From NCBI RefSeq assembly GCF_007995015.1, contig NZ_VORB01000007.1, positions 62,001-126,000 of the forward strand: 64,000 nucleotides of DNA. The letters run 5' to 3'. A program made the translations under genes and the position numbers. Source of the DNA: Luteibaculum oceani. Its GTDB lineage: Bacteria; Bacteroidota; Bacteroidia; Flavobacteriales_D; Luteibaculaceae. Position 1 is the first letter of the stretch. Each line of letters starts with the position of its first letter. Below, piece after piece: positions 35,794 through 43,416 of this stretch. The notes under the pieces were generated by a model that saw only the letters and a list, made by a program, of their open reading frames with translations, had not been told where the DNA came from and did no database searches.

Positions 35794-36714
35794 TTACTTT
35801 TTAATCTGGTTGAATAAAACGCCCTCCTTAAGAGAGTATGAACATTGCTTTATTTCTTTAAATGGACAGAGTGAAAGTACTGTCTCAATTAACATGCAGG
35901 AGATCACTATAAAATCAACTCGCATACTAATTAACCCATCGCGATTTTGACGTTGCTCCAAAGTAGATCCCTTCATCTCCTCGATGATCTCGTTTAATTC
36001 TTCCGGAGCAATCTCATTGGTTACCTTTTCTGAGGGATAGGGTTGTCGTTTAGAAGCAGCAATCATATCCACAATGGAGTCGAAGGATCCACTGGATCCA
36101 ACAATCTTGGTTACCTTAAATTCTTTTAGTTTTCGCTTTAACTCCTCGAATTCTTCGGAGATGTATTTCGATATTTTATCTTGAGTATTGGGCTTAATGG
36201 GGTTTTCTGGATCGAACATTTCCTTTAATCGGGCAGCACCGATATCATAGCTTTTTAACCAATATGCTTCGTCACAATCAGCGATAATAAACTCGGTTGA
36301 GCCACCTCCGATATCCATAATTAGCGTTTTCTCCGAATCTAAAGCTCCACTGTGTTTAACTCCGGAATAGATGAATTTAGCCTCTTCGATTCCAGAAATA
36401 ACATCTATGGTAATTCCGAATTTCTCCTTTACCTCCGAAAGAAATTCATTTCGGTTTTGCGCATTGCGTACGGCACTGGTGGCAAAGGCAGAGATTTTCT
36501 CTACCCCTGCAGCTTTGGCGCTTTCTAAAAGCATTGCTATGCCGCTTAAAGCTCTGTCCATTGCTTCGGGCATTAGCATGTTTTTTTGAAATCCTTTTTC
36601 ACCCAATTTAACCGCAATTTTTTCGCGGTGGATTAACTCAACACTACCATTGATATGTTCGGCTACCAATAAGTTAAAGGTGTTGGTTCCAAGATCTAGA
36701 ATTGCGGTTTTCAT
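35794..36714 (-). CDS. Ppx/GppA-family phosphatase
   Basis: About 306 residues from the ATG at 36714; a 10-codon extension exists upstream but overlaps the permease gene and lacks the family start. The ASKHA fold motifs are clear: AILDLGTNTFNLLVAE at the N-terminus and LIMDIGGGSTEFI in the middle. Members hydrolyse polyphosphate or pppGpp. The protein lacks the C-terminal HD-like domain of E. coli Ppx, so it is the short form. It starts 5 bases after the ABC permease and ends 2 bases before the regulator. Confidence 0.9.
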   Translation of the reverse strand: MKTAILDLGTNTFNLLVAEHINGSVELIHREKIAVKLGEKGFQKNMLMPEAMDRALSGIAMLLESAKAAGVEKISAFATSAVRNAQNRNEFLSEVKEKFGITIDVISGIEEAKFIYSGVKHSGALDSEKTLIMDIGGGSTEFIIADCDEAYWLKSYDIGAARLKEMFDPENPIKPNTQDKISKYISEEFEELKRKLKEFKVTKIVGSSGSFDSIVDMIAASKRQPYPSEKVTNEIAPEELNEIIEEMKGSTLEQRQNRDGLISMRVDFIVISCMLIETVLSLCPFKEIKQCSYSLKEGVLFNQIKK

Positions 36715-36719
36715 TTTGT

Positions 36720-38042
36720 TTAATGGTATTTGATCCATTTCCAAATTTCCTTGTAGCTAACCTTTTTACCATACATCAGGATACCTACTCGATAAATTTT
36801 TGCTGCAAGCCAAGTTACTGCCAAAAATCCTGCAATTAACAATGCCATAGAAAGTATTAATTGCCAAAGAGAGTCGGCATCAAATCCCACGGCAACTCTT
36901 AACATCATTACAATAGGGGAGGTAAGTGGGAAAATCGAAAACCAAAATGCAGCTGGACCTTCGGGGTTGGTTATAGCAAACTCGCCTACCATAAGTGCAA
37001 AAATCAACGGTATAGTAATGGGGAGCATAAATTGTTGGGTGTCGGTTTCGTTATCAACCGCGGCTCCAACTGCAGCAAATAGTGCCGCATAGATTAAATA
37101 TCCTCCAAGGAAATAGAAGATAAACATTCCCAATAAAAGAGGGAAGTTAATACGCTGAATGAGATCGAAAATAGCAACCAATTCCTCGGAGGGGCCCTCT
37201 TGGTTTTGCACCATTTCTTGCACCGCTTCCTTGCTCATTTGCTGCGACATCATACTTGGATCGAATTCGTCTCCAAGTAAAATACCTTGGGCAAGGGTGG
37301 CTAGAATGAGGGTAAGAACAATCCACATTAAAAACTGAGTTAATCCTACCATTGCTATACCAATGATTTTCCCCATCATCAGTTGAAAGGGTTTTACCGA
37401 TGAAATAAGTACTTCAACAATTCTGTTGGTTTTTTCCTCAATAACCCCGCGCATTACCTGCACTCCATACATAAATACGAACATGTAAATAAGGAACGCA
37501 AAAGCAAATCCTACTATAGCCAACTCTTGGTGGTATGAATCTTCTTCGTCTTGCTTGTGGATATCGCGCGTGGATATATCAAACTTGGTATTAATGTGCG
37601 CGTAGGTTGCTCGGCTAATTTCGTTAAGGTCTAGTTTGTAATCTTCGAGAATGTTTTCCATTTGCCCTTTTATATAGGCCTGGGTAACCATACTAGGAGC
37701 CTCCTTGTAATAAATAACTCCGCGGTTTGTTTGTATTACATTTTCGGGGAGATATAACATTAAGGTGTAGTCACTTTCGATGAACTCCTCATCGGAAATA
37801 TCCTCTTCGGTATGGGTAACAGAAAATCCTTCTTTCTCATCAAAAAGCCCGTCGGTAAGAGTTAAGGGGCTTTTATCAACAACCAAAATATTTTGTGGTC
37901 CGCTCTCCGAAAGGCTAAGATATATTGCACCGGCAAATACACTAGCCATAAGAATAGGGCCAAGAATGGTCATTATTATAAACGACTTCTTTTTTACTCG
38001 CGTTAAGTATTCTCGCTTTATGATTAATCCAATCTTTCCCAT
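36720..38042 (-). CDS. ABC-2 type exporter permease (NatB-like)
   Basis: A 440-residue permease. One transmembrane helix near residue 20-45 is followed by a large extracytoplasmic domain (about 45-180), then about five helices at 185-420. The topology and the motif GVIEEKTNRIVEVLISSVKPFQLMMGKI match the ABC-2/NatB group. Partner ATPase is encoded 3 bases upstream. The substrate is unknown; relatives export sodium, antibiotics or lipids. Confidence 0.88.
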   Translation of the reverse strand: MGKIGLIIKREYLTRVKKKSFIIMTILGPILMASVFAGAIYLSLSESGPQNILVVDKSPLTLTDGLFDEKEGFSVTHTEEDISDEEFIESDYTLMLYLPENVIQTNRGVIYYKEAPSMVTQAYIKGQMENILEDYKLDLNEISRATYAHINTKFDISTRDIHKQDEEDSYHQELAIVGFAFAFLIYMFVFMYGVQVMRGVIEEKTNRIVEVLISSVKPFQLMMGKIIGIAMVGLTQFLMWIVLTLILATLAQGILLGDEFDPSMMSQQMSKEAVQEMVQNQEGPSEELVAIFDLIQRINFPLLLGMFIFYFLGGYLIYAALFAAVGAAVDNETDTQQFMLPITIPLIFALMVGEFAITNPEGPAAFWFSIFPLTSPIVMMLRVAVGFDADSLWQLILSMALLIAGFLAVTWLAAKIYRVGILMYGKKVSYKEIWKWIKYH

Positions 38043-38045
38043 GTC

Positions 38046-38951
38046 TTAGTTATTAGCGTTTACTACCTCTATAAATATGTCATTCATGGTTGGAACAACC
38101 TCCTGAGCAGCAATGATAGGAGCTTGAGGAATGAGCTCCTGAAGTAAATTGTTTAGGCTCTTATCTTCATTGAGTTTTATCTTCAGTTTTTTTCTACCCT
38201 CTGCCAAGGACTGTTCATCGGTTAAGGTTGAAAAAGATGGAAGGTTTATTTGAGATTCGGAGGGGATTACGATTTCCCAGGCGTTTGGAGCAAACTCCCT
38301 TTTTACCTCCGAAACAGCACCACCAAGTACCTTCTTAGATCTATTAATAAGTGCGAAAGAGTCGCAGATTTCTTCTACACTTCCCATGTTGTGGGTAGAA
38401 AGCATAATGGTAGCGCCTTCCTTTTTCAGCCTCATTATTTCGCCCTTGATTAAAGAAGTGTTTATGGGGTCGAATCCACTAAATGGCTCATCGAGAATTA
38501 TAAGTTTGGGTTGATGGACCACGGTGGTTATAAATTGTAGCTTTTGAGCCATCCCTTTGGATAATTCCTCCACCTTTTTATTCCACCAAGAGCCAATTTC
38601 AAATCGTTCGAACCATTTTTTAATTTCTCTCTTGGCCTCGGATTGCGACATGCCTTTTAATTGGGCTAAGTACATGCATTGCTCACCAACGGTCATCTTT
38701 TTATACAGTCCGCGCTCTTCAGGTAAGTATCCAATTTGAGATATATGGTCTGGTTTTAATCTTTCACCGTTAAGCGTAACAGTTCCCTCGTCTGGGGCTG
38801 TAATCTGGTTAATAATTCGAATTAGAGTTGTTTTCCCCGCGCCATTTGGGCCGAGCAAACCGAATATTTCTCCTTCTTTAACCTCGAAGGAAACGTTATT
38901 GAGGGCTTTGTGGTTAACGTAAACCTTACTAACCTCTTTTATTGTTAACAT
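38046..38951 (-). CDS. ABC exporter ATPase (NatA-like)
   Basis: A 301-residue ATPase with Walker A GPNGAGKTT, signature ELSKGMAQK (Gly and Gln shifted from LSGGQ), Walker B LIILDEPFSGFDP and a C-terminal DUF4162-like tail (about 215-301). It starts the transcript of natA-natB-ppx-regulator. Pairing with the permease makes a typical exporter; the substrate is not evident. Confidence 0.92.
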   Translation of the reverse strand: MLTIKEVSKVYVNHKALNNVSFEVKEGEIFGLLGPNGAGKTTLIRIINQITAPDEGTVTLNGERLKPDHISQIGYLPEERGLYKKMTVGEQCMYLAQLKGMSQSEAKREIKKWFERFEIGSWWNKKVEELSKGMAQKLQFITTVVHQPKLIILDEPFSGFDPINTSLIKGEIMRLKKEGATIMLSTHNMGSVEEICDSFALINRSKKVLGGAVSEVKREFAPNAWEIVIPSESQINLPSFSTLTDEQSLAEGRKKLKIKLNEDKSLNNLLQELIPQAPIIAAQEVVPTMNDIFIEVVNANN

Positions 38952-39011
38952 GAACTGATCAATTTGGGCCTGAAAATAAAATTTGTAACAGTAATATGGA
39001 TGTTTAAAATG

Positions 39012-39048
39012 AAAAAAGGCAGTATTCCTATGTAGAATACTGCCTTTT
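39012..39048 (-). terminator. Intrinsic terminator after dnaJ
   Basis: A 14-bp perfect stem (39014-39027 with 39035-39048) around a 7-base loop, ending on the minus strand in a run of six T. It lies 26 bases past the dnaJ stop. Confidence 0.93.
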
Positions 39049-39073
39049 CTGTATTATATAATCGCTGGGATGA

Positions 39074-40192
39074 TCATCCAAACATTTCCTTAACTCTTTG
39101 GAAAAATCCTTTGTCCTTATTTCCAGGTTTAGGTTGGAAGTTTTCAGACTCTCTTAGGCTTTCTAGCATGCTTTTTTCCTCATCCGTTAACTGTTGAGGT
39201 GTCCAAACATTAATGTTTACAATAAGATCACCTCTTCCATAACCATTTATTTCAGGAAGCCCCTTACCTCTCAACCTGAGAAGCTTTCCGCTTTGGGTCC
39301 CAGGGTCTATTTTAATTCTAGCCTTTCCGTTTACTAAAGGTACCTCTACCTGGCCTCCAAGGGTTGCGTCTACAAAGGAAATGTAACAATCGAAGTGAAG
39401 ATTATTTCCATCTCTTTTTAAGAAGGGATGTTCTTGTTCTTCGATTACAACTAGTAAATCTCCTGGTATACCGCCCATTGGTGCAGCATTCCCTTTACCG
39501 CTCAGACTTAGTTGCATTCCTTCCTCTACACCAGCAGGTATGTCAATAGAAATAACTTCTTCTTCGCGCTTTAGACCGTTTGCGTCGGCATCCTTGGGTC
39601 TATTGCTAAGGGTTTTACCCGTTCCGTTACAACTTGGACAAGTGGTAGCAGTTTGCATTTGACCAAGAATGGTGTTCATTACGCGGGTAACTTGCCCTGC
39701 TCCATTACATTGACCACAAGTTCCGTAGGTAGCGCCTTCGGCTTGTACAAGTTTATTAACCTTAACCTTCTTGCTACAACCTTCTGCGATTTCTTCTAGG
39801 GTAAGCTTTACCTTAATTCTTAGATTGGTACCTTTTCTGCGTCTAGCACCGCCGCCTCCACCTCCAAAGCCACCACCAAAGGCGCCTCCAAAGATGTCTC
39901 CGAACTGGCTAAATATGTCATCCATAGACATTCCACCTCCGGCACCACCGCCGAATCCACCGCCAGCTCCAAAAGCTTGGTGTCCAAACTGGTCGTACTT
40001 AGCGCGCTTTTGCTCGTTACCCAAAATCTCGTAAGCCTCTGCAGCCTCCTTAAATTTGGTTTCAGCGTCTTTGTCATCTGGATTTTTATCCGGGTGATAT
40101 TTAAGCGCAAGTTTCCTGTAGGCTTTCTTTATCTCATCCTTGGTGGCGTTTTTACTCACCCCAAGTATTTCATAATAATCTCTTTTCGCCAT
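39074..40192 (-). CDS. dnaJ: DnaJ chaperone with reduced zinc domain
   Basis: Co-chaperone of DnaK, 372 residues. J domain with HPD at 33-35, then a long Gly/Phe-rich region (70-116), then the client-binding domains. Only two of the four CxxCxGxG repeats are present: Cys159/Cys162 and Cys185/Cys188. Motifs 1 and 4 are lost, so zinc site I is missing and site II is kept. The segments that replace them ([13 protein letters not shown] and [14 protein letters not shown]) resemble other flavobacterial DnaJ as I recall. grpE is 9 bases upstream. Confidence 0.96.
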   Translation of the reverse strand: MAKRDYYEILGVSKNATKDEIKKAYRKLALKYHPDKNPDDKDAETKFKEAAEAYEILGNEQKRAKYDQFGHQAFGAGGGFGGGAGGGMSMDDIFSQFGDIFGGAFGGGFGGGGGGARRRKGTNLRIKVKLTLEEIAEGCSKKVKVNKLVQAEGATYGTCGQCNGAGQVTRVMNTILGQMQTATTCPSCNGTGKTLSNRPKDADANGLKREEEVISIDIPAGVEEGMQLSLSGKGNAAPMGGIPGDLLVVIEEQEHPFLKRDGNNLHFDCYISFVDATLGGQVEVPLVNGKARIKIDPGTQSGKLLRLRGKGLPEINGYGRGDLIVNINVWTPQQLTDEEKSMLESLRESENFQPKPGNKDKGFFQRVKEMFG

Positions 40193-40201
40193 AATAATTG
40201 A

Positions 40202-40795
40202 TTATTGGCCAACCACCACTTTTGCGTATCGAATCACCTTTTCATTGAACAGGTATCCCTTTTCAATAATGTCTACCACCTTGCCCTTAAGTTCTGGAGA
40301 TGGGGCTGGAATGTTGGTGATTGCTTCGTGCTTATCCACGTCAAAGTCATCTCCAACTTGGGTAGCCATTGGAGTTAATCCTTTGGTTTTTAGGATGTTG
40401 TTTAATTTGTTTTGGATTAATGTAAATCCTTCGATAACCGCATCAATCTCTTTGGCCTCAGTATTTGAGTTGGCCGCTCTTTCAAAGTCATCCAAGATAG
40501 GTAGCATTTCCTTAACTACATCGCTACCAGCAGATTGGATTAAATCGAGGCGCTCCTTATTGTTTCTTCTTCTGAAATTTTCGAAGTCTGAGTATAACCT
40601 CAAGTACTTATCGTTGGCCTCTTTTAATTGTTCTTTCAATTTATCTTCCTCGCTGAGTTCTTCGGTTTGCTCCTCTGCACTTTCGGCAGTTGAATTTTCA
40701 GTTTCCTGTGTCGATTCTTCAGTTTTTTCTTCCTGAATATTTTCCTTGTTCTCCTCGTTCAAAATTTCTTCCGCTTGCTCCGCTTTCTTATTCAT
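40202..40795 (-). CDS. grpE: GrpE nucleotide exchange factor
   Basis: Exchanges nucleotide on DnaK. The 197-residue protein has an acidic, Glu-rich N-terminal extension (about 1-55), then a long coiled coil with LRLYSDFENFRRRNNKER, and the beta domain ending in IRYAKVVVGQ. dnaK is not adjacent. It is first in the heat-shock unit grpE-dnaJ; its upstream region has a sigma-54-like motif and several TTGGCA palindromes. Confidence 0.96.
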   Translation of the reverse strand: MNKKAEQAEEILNEENKENIQEEKTEESTQETENSTAESAEEQTEELSEEDKLKEQLKEANDKYLRLYSDFENFRRRNNKERLDLIQSAGSDVVKEMLPILDDFERAANSNTEAKEIDAVIEGFTLIQNKLNNILKTKGLTPMATQVGDDFDVDKHEAITNIPAPSPELKGKVVDIIEKGYLFNEKVIRYAKVVVGQ

Positions 40796-40823
40796 GGTAC
40801 ACAGATTTTTCTGGTTACTAATA

Positions 40824-40840
40824 AGGCAATTACTTTGCCA
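40824..40840 (-). promoter_or_regulatory. Sigma-54-like -24/-12 motif before grpE
   Basis: The minus strand reads TTGGCAAAGTAATTGCC, with GG and GC separated by 10 bases as sigma-54 needs. Mismatches to YTGGCACGRNNNTTGCW are at C7, G8 and W17. It would start transcription about 17 bases before the grpE ATG. The same bases form the palindrome GGCAA-N5-TTGCC, so it may be an operator instead. Confidence 0.35.
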
Positions 40841-40852
40841 ATTTTCTTAGCG

Positions 40853-40865
40853 TGCCAAATTGGCA
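40853..40865. repeat. Palindrome TGCCAA-A-TTGGCA upstream of grpE
   Basis: A perfect 6+6 inverted repeat with one central base. The half site TGCCAA recurs at 40835-40840, 18 bases away. The site lies between the tlpA terminator and grpE, as an operator would. Confidence 0.5.
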
Positions 40866-40868
40866 ATA

Positions 40869-40896
40869 AAAAACCCCTTCCGTTGAGCGAAAGGGG
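40869..40896 (-). terminator. Intrinsic terminator after tlpA
   Basis: On the minus strand: CCCCTTTCG, loop CTCAA, CGGAAGGGG (one T-G wobble), then TTTTTT. It lies 28 bases past the stop of the secreted thioredoxin gene and closes the uvrD-murA unit. Confidence 0.92.
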
Positions 40897-40923
40897 CTGC
40901 AAATTTAGGCATTATCTTAAGAC

Positions 40924-41451
40924 CTAAAGCTTTTTAACGTATTTATCGAGTTCTCTATCCAAAAGAGGTCCTCTTAGGTTCTTTGCTACAATTACTCCAT
41001 CAGGATCTACCAAATAACTTGCCGGGATAGAATTCACTTTATAGGTCCTTGCTGGTTTACTGTTCCAATATCCAAGGTCGCTTACATGGTAATCCCATTG
41101 TAGGTTGTCTTGTTCAATTGCCTTTTCCCAAGCATCTTTAGATCGGTCTAAACTCACACTAAAAATTTCAAAACCTTTTGCATCTCTAAATTTCGCCTTG
41201 CTGTATTTCTCGTATGCTCTAACCACATTTGGGTTCTCTCTTCTACAAGGTCCACACCATGATGCCCAGAAGTCGATCAGTACATATTTCCCTCGTAAGT
41301 CAGAAAGTGCATATTCCTTTCCGCTGGGGCTGTTAAGTTTTATTTCGGGTGCGATATCACCAATACCCGTTCCTACTTTTTTAGTTTGCCCCGAAACTGC
41401 AAATGCAGCAACTAGCAATAATCCTGTGCTTAATAACTTTAATGCTTTCAT
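40924..41451 (-). CDS. Secreted TlpA/ResA-like thioredoxin
   Basis: A 175-residue periplasmic protein with a signal peptide (cleavage near AVSG/Q22) and one TlpA-type thioredoxin domain. The active site is Cys66-Gly-Pro-Cys69 in FWASWCGPCRRENPNVV, followed by the cis-Pro region VNSIPASYL. It matches the C-terminal half of the lipoprotein at 20542-21672 closely, down to VAKNLRG near the end, so the two are paralogs. It follows murA by 3 bases. Confidence 0.9.
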   Translation of the reverse strand: MKALKLLSTGLLLVAAFAVSGQTKKVGTGIGDIAPEIKLNSPSGKEYALSDLRGKYVLIDFWASWCGPCRRENPNVVRAYEKYSKAKFRDAKGFEIFSVSLDRSKDAWEKAIEQDNLQWDYHVSDLGYWNSKPARTYKVNSIPASYLVDPDGVIVAKNLRGPLLDRELDKYVKKL

Positions 41452-41454
41452 AAT

Positions 41455-42759
41455 CTATTTACGTACAATATCTGCGCCAAGTCTTCTCAGGCGGTTTTCT
41501 ATATCTTGATATCCTCTATCAATCTGCTCAATGTTGTGAATGGTAGATTTGCCATCCGCGCTTAAGGCAGCAATCAATAAGGAAACTCCAGCCCTAATGT
41601 CGGGAGAAGTCATTTCAATTCCTCTTAGGTTTTGTGATCTGTTTAATCCAATAACCGTAGCTCTATGCGGGTCGCAAAGAATTATTTGTGCCCCCATGTC
41701 AATGAGTTTATCGACAAAGAAAAGTCGGCTTTCAAACATTTTTTGATGAACCAATACCGAACCTTTTGCCTGGGTGGCAACAACCAAAATTATGGATAAA
41801 AGGTCGGGTGTAAACCCAGGCCATGGGGCGTCGGATATGGTTAAAATTGAACCATCTATAAAAGTGTCTACTTCGTAACTTTCCTGCTCGGGTATAAAAA
41901 TATCATCTCCTCTGCGCTCCAGTTTTATTCCTAATCTTCTGAATATTTCGGGAATTAGACCAAGCTCGTCATAAGCCACATTTTTTATGGTGATCTCAGA
42001 TTGCGTCATAGCCGCAAGTCCAATAAATGAGCCGATCTCAATCATGTCTGGAAGCATAGTGTGTTCCGTGCCGCCGAGGTAATCTACTCCCTCAATGCGC
42101 AGGAGGTTACTTCCTATTCCATCAATTTTTGCTCCCATCCTTACCAGCATTTTGCAAAGTTGCTGAAGGTAAGGTTCGCAGGCCGCATTGTATATGGTGG
42201 TAGTTCCCTTTGCCATGACAGCAGCCATAAGTATGTTGGCTGTTCCGGTTACCGATGCTTCATCCAAGTGCATGTAACAACCATTTAGGTTGCTAGCTTC
42301 CACCATGTAAAAATGCTCGGTTGGATTGTAGTTAAATTGGGCTCCCAATTTTTTAAATCCTTCGAAGTGGGTGTCCAGTCTTCTTCTCCCAATTTTATCT
42401 CCACCGGGCTTTGGAATGTAGCCTTTACCAAATCTAGCTAGCAGTGGTCCCACTATCATGATAGAACCTCTAAGACTACGACCTTTCTTTTTGAAAGCTT
42501 CGGAGTTTAAGTACTCTATATCTACATTTTTTGCACAAAAACTGTATTCAGATTTATCCAATCGCTCTACCTCTACTCCCAAATCTTCGAGTAGGGATAT
42601 TAGTTTTTGTACATCAAGGATGTCGGGGATGTTTTTTATTACAACCTTTTCAGGTGTCAAAAGAACGGCACAGAGAATTTGCAGTGCCTCATTCTTTGCA
42701 CCTTGTGGAATTATTTCTCCTTTGAGTTTTTTACCACCTCGGATTTCAAATGAACCCAT
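41455..42759 (-). CDS. murA: MurA with Asp at the catalytic Cys position
   Basis: Adds enolpyruvate to UDP-GlcNAc, the first committed step of peptidoglycan synthesis. The 434-residue protein has Lys22 (AKNEAL) and the mobile loop. The loop reads PGGDKIG, with Asp121 where E. coli has Cys115. Cys-to-Asp at this place is known to keep activity and to block the alkylating drug fosfomycin. DUF4290 gene is next door (start directly after its stop), as commonly seen in flavobacteria. Confidence 0.96.
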   Translation of the reverse strand: MGSFEIRGGKKLKGEIIPQGAKNEALQILCAVLLTPEKVVIKNIPDILDVQKLISLLEDLGVEVERLDKSEYSFCAKNVDIEYLNSEAFKKKGRSLRGSIMIVGPLLARFGKGYIPKPGGDKIGRRRLDTHFEGFKKLGAQFNYNPTEHFYMVEASNLNGCYMHLDEASVTGTANILMAAVMAKGTTTIYNAACEPYLQQLCKMLVRMGAKIDGIGSNLLRIEGVDYLGGTEHTMLPDMIEIGSFIGLAAMTQSEITIKNVAYDELGLIPEIFRRLGIKLERRGDDIFIPEQESYEVDTFIDGSILTISDAPWPGFTPDLLSIILVVATQAKGSVLVHQKMFESRLFFVDKLIDMGAQIILCDPHRATVIGLNRSQNLRGIEMTSPDIRAGVSLLIAALSADGKSTIHNIEQIDRGYQDIENRLRRLGADIVRK

Positions 42760-43389
42760 TTATGAATGTCTTTTTTTGGAGTTAGTTCTTTTTGTGAAAT
42801 TTTTCTTACGCTTTCTGTTGCCTTGGTTGTTAAGGTCGGATGCAGATGCAATTTGCGAGGGGTCATTCAAACGCAGTTTCCCATCAGATAATTCTTCAAG
42901 ATGTTTAAGAATCACTTCATCATCAACGGTATCCCTATTCCAATTTAGGTAGCAGCGCTTCATTAAATTTACGGTTACCAGAATTAGCGCTTGGCGCTCT
43001 TCTCCCGGCTCCATATCCCCGGCGGCTTTAATCAGGTCTTGTACTATTTTACCATAATGTCCGTACTTAATACCACCTTTCGGATACTTAACCTTGTTCG
43101 GTTTTTCTTGAAATTGCTCTGCACTTGGAGGAGGGTAGGGGCCATCTACTTCCAATTCGAAATTGGACATAATATATAAGTGGTCCCATAATTTATGCTT
43201 GTAGTCTTCTACATCTCTTAAATGTGGGAACAATTGCCCCATAACATCCACAATGGCAAAGGCTACCTTGTTTCGCTCAACTCTATCTTCAATTTCACTG
43301 CAATACTTCACCATTTTCTGGATGTGTCTTCCATACTCGGGTATGATAAGGTAATTGCGTTGACTGTTATATTCTAATTGGTGTTCCAT
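42760..43389 (-). CDS. DUF4290 family protein
   Basis: A 209-residue cytoplasmic protein of the Bacteroidota-specific DUF4290 family, with MEHQLEYNSQRNYLIIPEYG at the start and LWDHLYIMSNFELEVDGPYP in the middle. The last 25 residues are very basic (RKRKKNFTKRTNSKKRHS), suggesting nucleic-acid or membrane contact. Function unknown. It sits between uvrD and murA, with its stop directly before the murA ATG. Confidence 0.88.
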   Translation of the reverse strand: MEHQLEYNSQRNYLIIPEYGRHIQKMVKYCSEIEDRVERNKVAFAIVDVMGQLFPHLRDVEDYKHKLWDHLYIMSNFELEVDGPYPPPSAEQFQEKPNKVKYPKGGIKYGHYGKIVQDLIKAAGDMEPGEERQALILVTVNLMKRCYLNWNRDTVDDEVILKHLEELSDGKLRLNDPSQIASASDLNNQGNRKRKKNFTKRTNSKKRHS

Positions 43390-43416
43390 TCTGGTTTCAA
43401 TAATACGGATAATGTG

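Noticed and set aside
39820-40110. A 96-codon Gly/Val/Ala-rich frame on the same strand as dnaJ
   Set aside because: It is an out-of-frame reading of the Gly/Phe region of dnaJ, which has a complete, conserved frame.
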